A DNA stretch of 64,000 bases from Altererythrobacter sp. Its GTDB lineage: Bacteria; Pseudomonadota; Alphaproteobacteria; Sphingomonadales; Sphingomonadaceae. Below the pieces are notes generated by a model. That model searched no databases. It was not told the DNA's origin and saw only the letters and a program-made list of their open reading frames with translations. Positions 45,837-53,985 of the stretch are shown here, one piece after another. A program made the position numbers and the translations under genes. The stretch covers positions 124,001 through 188,000 of the forward strand of contig JAFKFN010000002.1 in the NCBI GenBank assembly GCA_017308255.1, in the 5' to 3' direction. How positions within the stretch are numbered: position 1 is the first letter of the stretch; every line of letters starts with the position of its first letter.

Positions 45837-47270
45837 ATGTCCGATGTCGAAATCGCCTTTGCCTCCGCGACCGAGCAGTTGCGCCTCCTCGACAGGGGCG
45901 AGATTGGGGCGGTCGAACTGCTCGAGCTTTATCTGGCGCGGATCGATCGGTTCAATCCGGTCTACAACCTGGTCGTCGCCTTCGATCGCGATCGCGCACG
46001 TGCTGACGCGGCGGAACTCGATCGGCGGCGCAAGCAGGGCAAGGCGATGGGGCGGCTCGCGGGCCTGCCGATCACTATCAAGGATTCGTTCGAAGTCACT
46101 GGAATGCCGGCGACTTGTGGCCTGGAGGCCTTGCGCGATCATCGGCCGGATAGGGACGCCGACGCCGTCACCCTGCTGCGCCAGGCGGGTGCGAATGTGT
46201 TCGGCAAGACCAACCTGCCCGCCGGGGCCAGCGACTGGCAGTCGTTCAACCCCGTCTATGGCCTGAGCCGCAATCCCTGGAATCCCGACCGGACGGTCGG
46301 CGGATCGTCAGGCGGCGCGGCCGGGGCGGTCGCCGCCGGGTTCACCGCGTTCGAACTGGGCAGCGACATCGGCGGCTCGATCCGCATCCCCTCGCATTTC
46401 TGCGGCGTGTTCGGCCACAAGCCGACTTACGGCGCCGTGCCTTTGCGCGGCCACATCCCGCCGCCGCCGGGCATGTTGAGCCAGCCCGAACTGGGCGTCG
46501 CCGGCCCGATCGCGCGGAGCGCGGGCGATCTTGAACTGCTGTTGGGCGTGCTGGCGGACAAGCCCCTGATGCCGGCGCGCCATGCCCGGCTGGAGGATTT
46601 CCGCGTGGGCGTGTGGATGGGCGAAGAGGCCTATCGCGTCGACGGCGCTTATCGGGCCGCGCTCGAAAGCTATATCGCCGACTTGCGCCACGCGGGCGCC
46701 CGGATCGAGGAAGTGGCGCTGCCGGTGGACCCGCGCGAGAGCTACGAAACCTATCTGCAAGTCCTGTTCGCCATCGTCGGCGCGCCGGCGCCGCAAGAGG
46801 CCGAGGCTTTCGAACGGCTGGCGGATCAGGACGACACCGGGATAGCGGCCCGGCTCGCCCGCTACATGCGCACGTCGCTGGGCGAATGGTTCGACCTCGC
46901 CGAAAGGCGGGAGCACCTGTTCCAGGCATGGCGGCGCTTCTTCGGGGCTTATGACCTGCTGATCTGCCCGGCCGTGCCGGTCGTCGCCTTCCCGCACATG
47001 GCGGAAGGGAGCGGCGTCCATTCGGACCAGCTGTTCCGCCGGGTGACGATCGACGGCGAGCCCGCGCCTTATCTGGATTTCACCTGGCAAAGCCTGGCCC
47101 TGGTTGCGAACCTGCCGGCTACCGTGATGCCCACCGGCCGCCAGGTGGAAGCGCTGCCCACCGGATTGCAGATCATCGGCCCCCATTCCGAAGACCTCAC
47201 AACCATCACCTTCGCCCAATGCGCCGAGCGGCAGACGGGCGGCTTCACGCCGCCGCCAGCGCTTGTGTGA
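45837..47270 (+). CDS. Amidase signature family hydrolase
   Basis: Amide hydrolase of 477 residues; substrate unknown. The catalytic lysine is in GLPITIKDSFEV, and the cis-Ser in TVGGSSGGAAGAVAAGF. The nucleophilic Ser is in GSDIGGSIRIPSHFCGVFGHKP. This is the full Ser-Ser-Lys set. The late LANLPATVMPTG-like segment (VANLPATVMPTGR) is also normal. The ATG at 45837 has GGGAG seven bases upstream; ATGs at 45762 and 45789 are in frame but lie in unconserved sequence. It follows the efflux operon by about 100 bases and is not obviously linked to it. Confidence 0.92.
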   Translation: MSDVEIAFASATEQLRLLDRGEIGAVELLELYLARIDRFNPVYNLVVAFDRDRARADAAELDRRRKQGKAMGRLAGLPITIKDSFEVTGMPATCGLEALRDHRPDRDADAVTLLRQAGANVFGKTNLPAGASDWQSFNPVYGLSRNPWNPDRTVGGSSGGAAGAVAAGFTAFELGSDIGGSIRIPSHFCGVFGHKPTYGAVPLRGHIPPPPGMLSQPELGVAGPIARSAGDLELLLGVLADKPLMPARHARLEDFRVGVWMGEEAYRVDGAYRAALESYIADLRHAGARIEEVALPVDPRESYETYLQVLFAIVGAPAPQEAEAFERLADQDDTGIAARLARYMRTSLGEWFDLAERREHLFQAWRRFFGAYDLLICPAVPVVAFPHMAEGSGVHSDQLFRRVTIDGEPAPYLDFTWQSLALVANLPATVMPTGRQVEALPTGLQIIGPHSEDLTTITFAQCAERQTGGFTPPPALV

Positions 47271-47294
47271 TCAGGGGGTTCGGATTGGAAGGAA

Positions 47295-47370
47295 TGGTGC
47301 CCAGGGGCGGAATCGAACCACCGACACTGCGATTTTCAGTCGCATGCTCTACCAACTGAGCTACCTGGGC
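47295..47370 (-). tRNA. tRNA-Phe (GAA)
   Basis: 76 bases on the minus strand. The acceptor GCCCAGG pairs with CCTGGGC, the anticodon loop is CTGAAAA with GAA, the T-arm has GGTTCGAATCC, and the 3' CCA is encoded. The discriminator base is A. All four arms fold normally. Confidence 0.96.
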
Positions 47371-47485
47371 AGGCGTCCGGGCGCACCCTTTGGCGGGCGC
47401 TCGGGCGGTTGGAGTGGGCGCCTATGGCGAAGGGGGCCGCGCTTGGCAAGGGGCTAATCGGCGCCTTGCCCGGCGAACCGGGGGC

Positions 47486-47653
47486 TTACCCGTCCTCGCG
47501 CGCGATGTCTTCCGGATCGGCCGGTGGGCCGGGCACGGCGTAGCCTTCGCTGAACCACCGCGCCAGGTCGCGGTCGCGGCAACGGGCGGAGCAGAAGGGC
47601 GCGAATTCGGCGCTGCGCGGCTTTCGGCAGATCGGGCAAGGGCGAGGGGTCAT
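47486..47653 (-). CDS. yacG: DNA gyrase inhibitor YacG
   Basis: Zinc-binding protein of 55 residues that in E. coli binds GyrB and inhibits gyrase. The four cysteines are in PCPICRKP and FCSARCRDRDL, the YacG zinc finger, followed by ARWFSEGYAVPG. The ATG overlaps the stop of the RNase E/G-like gene (ATGA). It is the last gene of the infA-maf-RNase-yacG cluster. Confidence 0.88.
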   Translation of the reverse strand: MTPRPCPICRKPRSAEFAPFCSARCRDRDLARWFSEGYAVPGPPADPEDIAREDG

Positions 47654-48621
47654 AGAGGCACGAGTTGGGCCTGCGGGACCTCCAGTGCAAGGGCGGGGTT
47701 CGGTGCCCAGCGCACCTGTCGGCCCGTGCGGCGGGCCAGTTGTGCCAGGCTATCGGGCGAAAGCGCGGCTTCCGCGGCCGGGTGGCCGGTGAGCAGGATC
47801 GCGCCGGCCCCTTCCAGCGCTTCGGCGCGCCGCAGCACCAGCCGCGCGGCCAGGGCCGCCGGATGGAACGCGGCGCGATGCAGCAGCGATGGCCGGTCCA
47901 GCCGGGCCACCAGTTGGACGAAGCCGAAGCCGTTCATCGCCGTGCGCTCGTGAGGCCAGTGTGCGAGAGCTTCGGCCAGCGCCTCGTCCACCGCCTTGCG
48001 ATCGGCTTTCGCCGGCAAGGTGGGGAAGTCGATACCGATCGATCCGCCCACGTCGAACCGGCGCAGCGCGGACGCGAGCGCGGGCACCGCTGCCAGCGCC
48101 AGAGGGCGTGGAGCGAGCGTGCCGTCGATATCCACCAGCAGCATCGCCGGCGTGGGGCTGAATTGCAGCGCGCCGCCGGGGAAGCTGGTTTCTCCCGCGA
48201 AAGCCTCGGCGATCAGCTCGTCCCAATCACAAGCCGGAAAACGGCGGACCGTCCGCACCGCATGGCCTTCGGCGCGCAGCTGCGCGACCAGGTCCGGCGA
48301 GGCCGTGGGCCGGGCCGTGGGCCGTGCCCGAGCGAGCTTGCGCCGGCCCTGTTCGGCCAGCGCGGGCCGGGTGATTTCCAGGCGGATGAGGGACCCTTCG
48401 GCCGCCGAAGGGGAAAGCCGGTCCACCAGGGCTTCCGCCCCGCTCGGAAAGCGCGCCGTGCCGCGCGGCGAGCCTGCCGCGCGCGAGACCAGCACTCCCT
48501 CGGCCACGGTTCCCGCCAGCAGTTCGCCCGGCCAGTGGACCCGCGCTTCGGCAATGGTTTCGCCATCGAGGCGGATCGCGCGATGTTCGGCGATTCCTTC
48601 CTCGACCAGCCATTCAGCCAA
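47650..48621 (-). CDS. Short ribonuclease E/G-like protein
   Basis: Protein of 323 residues related to the catalytic core of RNase E/G but much shorter than either. The part LLVDIDGTLAPRPLALAAVPALASALRRFDVGGSIGIDFPTL aligns with the DNase-I-like subdomain, keeping two aspartates at the magnesium positions (VDIDG and IGIDF). An S1-like opening (ARVHWPGELLAGTVAEGVLVSR) is present; the zinc-link and the large scaffold are absent. The site between maf and yacG is typical of alphaproteobacteria. Catalytic activity is uncertain. It overlaps maf by eight bases. Confidence 0.8.
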   Translation of the reverse strand: MAEWLVEEGIAEHRAIRLDGETIAEARVHWPGELLAGTVAEGVLVSRAAGSPRGTARFPSGAEALVDRLSPSAAEGSLIRLEITRPALAEQGRRKLARARPTARPTASPDLVAQLRAEGHAVRTVRRFPACDWDELIAEAFAGETSFPGGALQFSPTPAMLLVDIDGTLAPRPLALAAVPALASALRRFDVGGSIGIDFPTLPAKADRKAVDEALAEALAHWPHERTAMNGFGFVQLVARLDRPSLLHRAAFHPAALAARLVLRRAEALEGAGAILLTGHPAAEAALSPDSLAQLARRTGRQVRWAPNPALALEVPQAQLVPL

Positions 48622-49201
48622 GGGAAAACCCCGCGCTCTTCAGCAGGGTCCGCGTTTCGAACAGCGGCAGGCCGACGACGCTGGAATGGCTGCCTGATAT
48701 CCACGCGATCAGCCCTTCGGCCGCGCCCTGGATCGCATAGCCGCCGGCCTTGCCGCGCCATTCGCCGCCGGCGACATAGGCACCTATTTCCGCTTCGGAG
48801 AGGGGTTTGAAGCGCACCTGGGTCTCGCTCAGTCGTTCGCGCAGGGAACCGTCAGGTGCCAGCAGGGCCACGGCGGAAAACACCCGGTGGCGGCGGCCGG
48901 ACATCAGCTTCAGGCAGGCGCGCGCGGTCGCTTCGTCTTCCGCCTTGGGCAGGATGCGCCGGCCCACGGCGACCACGGTATCGCCCGCCAGCAGGTGCGC
49001 CGTGGGATCGGCTGCCGCCAGCGCCTTCTCGCGCGCCATGCGCGCGGCATAGAGCCGGGGAAGCTCGGCCTTGCGCGGTGTTTCATCGATATCCGCATGA
49101 ACCACGCGCGAAGGCGCGATCCCCAGCCGTGCGAGCAGTTCCCGCCGGCGCGGGCTGGCCGATGCGAGGACGAGGACCGGATCGTTCGAGGGGCTGTTCA
49201 C
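48614..49201 (-). CDS. maf: Maf nucleoside triphosphate pyrophosphatase
   Basis: House-cleaning pyrophosphatase acting on nucleoside triphosphates such as dTTP or modified pyrimidine nucleotides, 195 residues. The N-terminal motif LASASPRRRELLARLGI, the catalytic aspartate in LLAGDTVVAVG and the later RVFSAVALLAPDG are all Maf hallmarks. GKAGGYAIQGAAEGLIAWISGSHSSVVGLPL closes the active site. It lies nine bases after infA on the same strand. Confidence 0.92.
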   Translation of the reverse strand: MNSPSNDPVLVLASASPRRRELLARLGIAPSRVVHADIDETPRKAELPRLYAARMAREKALAAADPTAHLLAGDTVVAVGRRILPKAEDEATARACLKLMSGRRHRVFSAVALLAPDGSLRERLSETQVRFKPLSEAEIGAYVAGGEWRGKAGGYAIQGAAEGLIAWISGSHSSVVGLPLFETRTLLKSAGFSLG

Positions 49202-49210
49202 GCCCGCCGC

Positions 49211-49456
49211 TTATTGCGGCCCCGGGCCGCCCCGGCCGGGCATGAAGCGATAAGTGATGCGCGCCTTGGTCAGGTCGTAAGGCGTCAGCTCGCACAGTAC
49301 CTCGTCGCCCACCAGCACGCGGATGCGGTTCTTGCGCATCCGGCCGGCCGTGTGGCCAAGCACTTCATGACCGTTTTCGAGCTCGACCCGGAACATCGCA
49401 TTCGGCAGCAACTCCACCACCTTGCCGCGCATCTCGAGGAGTTCTTCTTTGGCCAT
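49211..49456 (-). CDS. infA: Translation initiation factor IF-1
   Basis: Binds the ribosomal A site during initiation. It has 81 residues, with a single OB-fold: [20 protein letters not shown], then [25 protein letters not shown] and [11 protein letters not shown]. The C-terminal extension [11 protein letters not shown] is short and Gly-rich. The ATG at 49456 gives the universal start; an in-frame ATG 21 codons upstream is not conserved. First gene of the infA-maf-RNase E/G-like-yacG cluster. Confidence 0.95.
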   Translation of the reverse strand: MAKEELLEMRGKVVELLPNAMFRVELENGHEVLGHTAGRMRKNRIRVLVGDEVLCELTPYDLTKARITYRFMPGRGGPGPQ

Positions 49457-49690
49457 GCAGTAATCGTTTCCTTTAGCTGAGCGTGCGCAGGGCGCGGCCC
49501 ATAGCGTGTGAAGAAGCAAAAGGAAAGCGGGGACGGTTCAGGCCCCCTTCAGCGTGCGGCAGTGAACAGCGACAAGGCGCGTCCATCTGCGACATTTTAA
49601 TACGCTTCGCGGCTTGCCTCGTTACAGCGTTGCAGCGATTGAGCGCGCCATGGGGGCTGGTCGATCTTGAAATGAGGGAAAATAACTAAA

Positions 49691-52600
49691 GTGCGAAATC
49701 GCCCTTGTGCCAGCCTGCTCGCCCTGTCCGTTGCGCTCTCGTTCGCTTTGCCGGTGTTGGCCAGCGCACAAGACGCCGCGCCTGCGCCCACACCGGCGCC
49801 GGCCGCCGCACCGGCCCCCGCTGACGAGATCACCGATGACGAGATTTTCGTCATCGCCCAGACGCTGCGCGGCCAGGTGGAAACGCCGGTGCCGCCGGTG
49901 CTTGAACTGAATGAAGCGGATATCGCCGCCTATGGCTCGGGTTCGATTTCCGACCTGATCACGGCGCTGGGCTCCAACGTTACCGGCAGCGGCGGCGGGT
50001 TCCCGGTGATCCTGGTCAACGGCGTGCGCATTTCCAGCTTCCGCGAGCTGCGTTCCTACCCGCCCGAGGCGATCGACAAGGTCGAGGTATTCCCCGAGGA
50101 AGTGGCTCAGCGCTACGGCTATTCGCCCAATCAGCGGGTGGTGAACTTCGTCCTCAAGCGCAACTATTCCAGCCGCGAGGTTGAGGCGCAGTATGGCCAG
50201 CCGTGGGACGGTGGCTATTCCACTCAGGAAGCCCAGGGAACCTATCTTCAGCTGGTTGGCGAATCCCGGATCAACTTCAATCTCGACTGGAACAATTCCA
50301 GCGTCCTGACCGAGGCCGAGCGGGGCGTAATCCAGTCCATCGTGCCGGTGGTCCCGGGCGATCCGGATCCGGCCGAATATCGCAGCCTGGTGAGCGATTC
50401 CGCGGGGATCCAGGCCACGGGCAACTTCGCCACCCGCATTGCGCCGGGCACCTCGCTCAGCCTCAACGCCGCGTTCGAACGCAGCGACAGCCTGAGCTAC
50501 CAGGGACTCAATTCCGTGGTCCTGCAAGGCCCCGAGGACGAGGAGGGCGAGCGCGACAGCCGGTTGCGGATATTCGGCGCGGACGATCCCCTCACGGTGG
50601 ACCGGCGCACCACCACTTATTCCTTCGGCAGCACGCTCAACACCGGGATCGGCGATTGGCAGATCAACGGCACGCTCGACGCCAACCGGGCGGACACGCG
50701 CAGCCTGATCGGGCGCCGCGCCGATACCTCGTCTCTCGTCGCCGCGGCGGCGGCCGGTACGTTGGATCTCGATGGCCCGCTGCCGGAATTGCCCGATCCG
50801 GGTTATGACCGCGCCAACACGCGGTCCGACACCGCCAATACCAAGATCACCGTGAACGGCCGGCCGGTCCTGCTTCCGGGCGGCGAAGTGTCGCTGACGT
50901 TCGATGGCGGGTTCGACTATACCAACATCAAGAGCCGGGACACACGCAACGCGAACCTGGAAACCTCGCTGAAGCGCGGCAACGCCAACGCGGGCGTCAA
51001 TGTCGGCATCCCGATCACCAGCCGGCGCGAGGATTTCGGCGCCGCGATCGGCGATTTCAACCTCAATCTTTCGGGCGGTGTCGATCATCTTTCGGATTTC
51101 GGCACGCTGACCGACTGGTCGGCCGGCTTCAACTGGCGCCCGACGGAGCGGCTGAATTTCCGGGTGAACCGCGTCGTGCGCGACCAGGCGCCATCGCTGT
51201 CGCAGCTCGGCAATCCCGAAATCGCCACGGTCAACGTGCCGATCTACGATCTGACGCGCGGCGAAACCGTGCTCGCCACAGTGATCAGCGGCGGCAACGC
51301 TTCGCTGCCGGCGCAGAGCCAGCAGGAGTGGCGCATCGGGGTGGACTGGGAACTGCCCGAGTTCACTTCCGCCATCCAGCAGGCCCGCATCCGGGTGGAA
51401 TTCAACAAGAGCCATGCGGAAGACGTCGCCTCGAACTTCCCGGTGCTCACGCCGACGATCGAAGCGGCGTTCCCGGGGCGCGTGGTGCGCGATCCCGTCA
51501 CCGGCAGCATCACCCAGGTCGATCAGCGTCCGGTGACTTTCGCGCGGCAGGACTCGCAGCGGCTGCAATTCGGGCTCAATTTCACCGGCCCGTTCGGCAA
51601 GGCGCGCCCGGAAGCGGCGGCGGCGCAGCAGTCGAACAATCCCTTCTCGCTGATGCGCCAGGCGGTCCAGGGCGGCAACGCGCCCGCGAACGGCGGCCAG
51701 GGGCCGGCGGGCGGGCCTGGCCCACAAGGCGGCGGGCAGTTCAACCCGCAGGCCTTCGAACAGATCCGCATGCGCTTCTGCACGCCAGAAACGGCCAATA
51801 CGGTGCCGACAGCCGCCGATCTCGCCGGCCTGCCCGAACAGCTGCTCGAGCGGCTGCGGAATCCGGACGGCACGATCAACGCCGAACGCTGGGCCGAAGT
51901 GCGGACGAACATCTGCAGCAACAACGGCGGCCCGCAGTTCGATCCCGAACGTCTTGCCGCCATGCGTGAGACGATGTGCGGCAAGCCTGGCGAAACGCCG
52001 CCGGCGATCACCGAGGCGCAGCTCGCGGGCCTTCCGCCGCAGATGCTGGAACGCCTCAAGGGCCCCGACGGCAAGATCGATCCGGAACGCATGGCGCAGC
52101 TGCGCACGCGCTTCTGCAGCGCCGATTTCGGCCGCCAGCGCGGGCCGGGCGGTCCGGGGGGGCCGGGCGGCGAAGGTGGTCCGGGCGGGTTCGCCGGCGG
52201 TCCGCCTCCGGGCGGCGGCGGGCCTCGCGGGCCGGGTGGCTTCGGCGGCCCTGGCGGCCCCGGTGGCGGGGGCAGCCAGGATGGCCGCGGCCGCTGGTTC
52301 CTGAACTTCAACTACAGCTATCAGATCAAGAGCGAGATACTGATCGCGGAAGGTGGGCCGCTGCTTGACCTGCTCGGCGGCGATGCGGTCGCGGGCGGGC
52401 AGCCGCGCCATTCGGTGCAGTTCAACGGCGGCCTGTTCTATGCCGGCTTCGGCGCTAATGTGAACGCCCGCTACACAGGTTCCTCGCGGATCAACGGTTC
52501 GGCCATGCCGGGCAGCGAGGACCTGTTCTTCGCCGAATATGCCACGGTCAACCTGCGCCTGTTCGCCGACTTGAACCAGCGCACCGAGCTGACCGAGAAG

Positions 52601-52765
52601 GTGCCGCTGTTCAAGAACACGCGCATCACCTTCTCCGTGGACAACCTGTTCGATGCGCGCCAGCGGATCACGGACAGCAGCGGCACCGTGCCGCTGCGCT
52701 ATCAGCCCTATCTGGTCGATCCGATCGGGCGTTCGTTCTCGCTTCAGCTGCGCAAGCTGTTCTGA
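49691..52765 (+). CDS. TonB-receptor-like outer-membrane protein with EF-hand-like insert
   Basis: Outer-membrane protein of 1024 residues with a signal peptide (LLALSVALSFALPVLASAQ) and a plug-like domain (SISDLITALGSNVTG, FPVILVNGVRISSFRELRSYPPEAIDKVEVFPEEVAQRYGY). Barrel strands follow, with a final ...SLQLRKLF. A clear TonB box is not seen. About residues 650-865 are an unusual insert: four cysteines and repeated RLRNPDGTINAERWAE and LKGPDGKIDPERMAQ units, resembling EF-hand loops, then a long Gly/Pro tract. Barrel strands resume after it. The GTG start is inferred. Ligand unknown; no neighbouring transport genes help. Confidence 0.8.
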   Translation: MRNRPCASLLALSVALSFALPVLASAQDAAPAPTPAPAAAPAPADEITDDEIFVIAQTLRGQVETPVPPVLELNEADIAAYGSGSISDLITALGSNVTGSGGGFPVILVNGVRISSFRELRSYPPEAIDKVEVFPEEVAQRYGYSPNQRVVNFVLKRNYSSREVEAQYGQPWDGGYSTQEAQGTYLQLVGESRINFNLDWNNSSVLTEAERGVIQSIVPVVPGDPDPAEYRSLVSDSAGIQATGNFATRIAPGTSLSLNAAFERSDSLSYQGLNSVVLQGPEDEEGERDSRLRIFGADDPLTVDRRTTTYSFGSTLNTGIGDWQINGTLDANRADTRSLIGRRADTSSLVAAAAAGTLDLDGPLPELPDPGYDRANTRSDTANTKITVNGRPVLLPGGEVSLTFDGGFDYTNIKSRDTRNANLETSLKRGNANAGVNVGIPITSRREDFGAAIGDFNLNLSGGVDHLSDFGTLTDWSAGFNWRPTERLNFRVNRVVRDQAPSLSQLGNPEIATVNVPIYDLTRGETVLATVISGGNASLPAQSQQEWRIGVDWELPEFTSAIQQARIRVEFNKSHAEDVASNFPVLTPTIEAAFPGRVVRDPVTGSITQVDQRPVTFARQDSQRLQFGLNFTGPFGKARPEAAAAQQSNNPFSLMRQAVQGGNAPANGGQGPAGGPGPQGGGQFNPQAFEQIRMRFCTPETANTVPTAADLAGLPEQLLERLRNPDGTINAERWAEVRTNICSNNGGPQFDPERLAAMRETMCGKPGETPPAITEAQLAGLPPQMLERLKGPDGKIDPERMAQLRTRFCSADFGRQRGPGGPGGPGGEGGPGGFAGGPPPGGGGPRGPGGFGGPGGPGGGGSQDGRGRWFLNFNYSYQIKSEILIAEGGPLLDLLGGDAVAGGQPRHSVQFNGGLFYAGFGANVNARYTGSSRINGSAMPGSEDLFFAEYATVNLRLFADLNQRTELTEKVPLFKNTRITFSVDNLFDARQRITDSSGTVPLRYQPYLVDPIGRSFSLQLRKLF

Positions 52766-52775
52766 CGCCCAATGC

Positions 52776-52801
52776 GCCATCCCGGCCCGAGCCGGGATGG
52801 C
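52776..52801. terminator. Hairpin between convergent genes
   Basis: Perfect 11-base stem GCCATCCCGGC / GCCGGGATGGC with loop CCGA, 11 bases past the receptor stop and 13 bases before the stop of the convergent MipZ-like gene. No T-run on either side, but the position suits a two-way transcription barrier. Confidence 0.55.
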
Positions 52802-52813
52802 CACGCGCCTCTG

Positions 52814-53818
52814 TCAGGAGCCGCCAATCACCATCGATGGCGCGGCCGAATCGCGCAGGGCCTTGCGATAGTTCTCCGCCGCATGGGCCAGCACTGGGGC
52901 TTCCGACTTCATGCCCCGCACCGGCCGCGCCACACTGGCGGGCAGGCGCAGGTGCAGGCCCTCGATCAGCTCGCGCAACTCGCGCAAGTTGGCTGAACGG
53001 GGCGCGCCGATGTCCGGGATGAAACGCAGGTCCAGCTGGGTCAGCCCGAAGGGCAGCAGGTCGCGATAGCCCACTCGCTCGGTCAGGCCGGCCAGGGCGC
53101 GGAAACCCAGCCGCTCCGCCATGGTCCCCAGGTTCCGGTTGACCATCGCGAGCAGCCGATGCTCGCAGTGGCGCACGCGGTTCTTGACCACCACCCAGTC
53201 GAACGCGGAGCCGCCGCGCGCCAGCCGCTCCTCGCGCAGCGCGATGACGACATCGGCGAAAGGCGCGGAGTGGCGCAGCCGGCCGGTGACCGGGTTGATC
53301 GAGCCCAGCGCATCGAGATCGGCGGGCGAGCAGTTGATCGGCGTCACGATCGTGTCGGCCAGCGCGATGGCGCGCCGCGCGGTGGGCGAATCGTGGCCGG
53401 CGAGATCGATCAGCACGAAATCGCAGTCACCGCCCAGGCGCTCCATCTCCTGGATCAGCATGGCGCCGCTTTGCCGCGCGAGCACGGTGTATCGGGGGGT
53501 GGGCAGGGCGATCTTCAGCGTCCGCGCCGTGCCGCCGCGTGCTTCGAACAGCTTATGCAGCGATTGTTGCCGGCGGTCGCAATCGAGGGCCAGGACCCGC
53601 GCCCCGCCATGCGCCAGGGCGACCGCGCAATGGAAAGCCAGCGTGGACTTGCCGACACCGCCCTTTTCATTGGCGAATACGATGACCTGGGCCGGGCAGC
53701 GCCGGCGCCGTTCCAGATCCTGAAGCACCACGGCGGGATGTTCGTCGCGCGCGCGGTCAGCCTCGTCCATGTCATGCAGGCTGGCCGAAAAGGCATGGCC
53801 CACGCTGTCCAGAGTCAT
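52814..53818 (-). CDS. ParA/MipZ-family division-site ATPase
   Basis: P-loop ATPase of 334 residues related to MipZ, which in Caulobacter positions FtsZ by binding ParB near the poles. The deviant Walker A is FANEKGGVGKSTLAFHCAVAL. The LDCDRRQQSLHKLFEARGG segment matches the MipZ-type switch I, and FVLIDLAGHDSP is the Walker B region. The C-terminal ~40 residues are an extra tail. The ATG at 53818 has GGGGGAT upstream; the frame is open further but the added residues are unconserved. It is divergent from uvrC. Confidence 0.85.
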   Translation of the reverse strand: MTLDSVGHAFSASLHDMDEADRARDEHPAVVLQDLERRRRCPAQVIVFANEKGGVGKSTLAFHCAVALAHGGARVLALDCDRRQQSLHKLFEARGGTARTLKIALPTPRYTVLARQSGAMLIQEMERLGGDCDFVLIDLAGHDSPTARRAIALADTIVTPINCSPADLDALGSINPVTGRLRHSAPFADVVIALREERLARGGSAFDWVVVKNRVRHCEHRLLAMVNRNLGTMAERLGFRALAGLTERVGYRDLLPFGLTQLDLRFIPDIGAPRSANLRELRELIEGLHLRLPASVARPVRGMKSEAPVLAHAAENYRKALRDSAAPSMVIGGS

Positions 53819-53985
53819 CAACCGATCCCCCCGGATCGCGAATCGCCTGTGTGCGATCCTGTGGATATCTACGGGACCGGCCTTGATTAACCAAGTGTTC
53901 TCTAGCCGCCCGCTCCAAACGGCCCCGTGTCCGTCCCGGTCGCACATGGGATGACGGATGCGGTCGTGCGCATTAAGGCGCTGGC

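Noticed and set aside
49691-52765. Frameshifted or chimeric receptor because of the Gly/Pro insert
   Set aside because: The reading frame is continuous and barrel-like sequence resumes after the insert, so it is treated as one intact gene.
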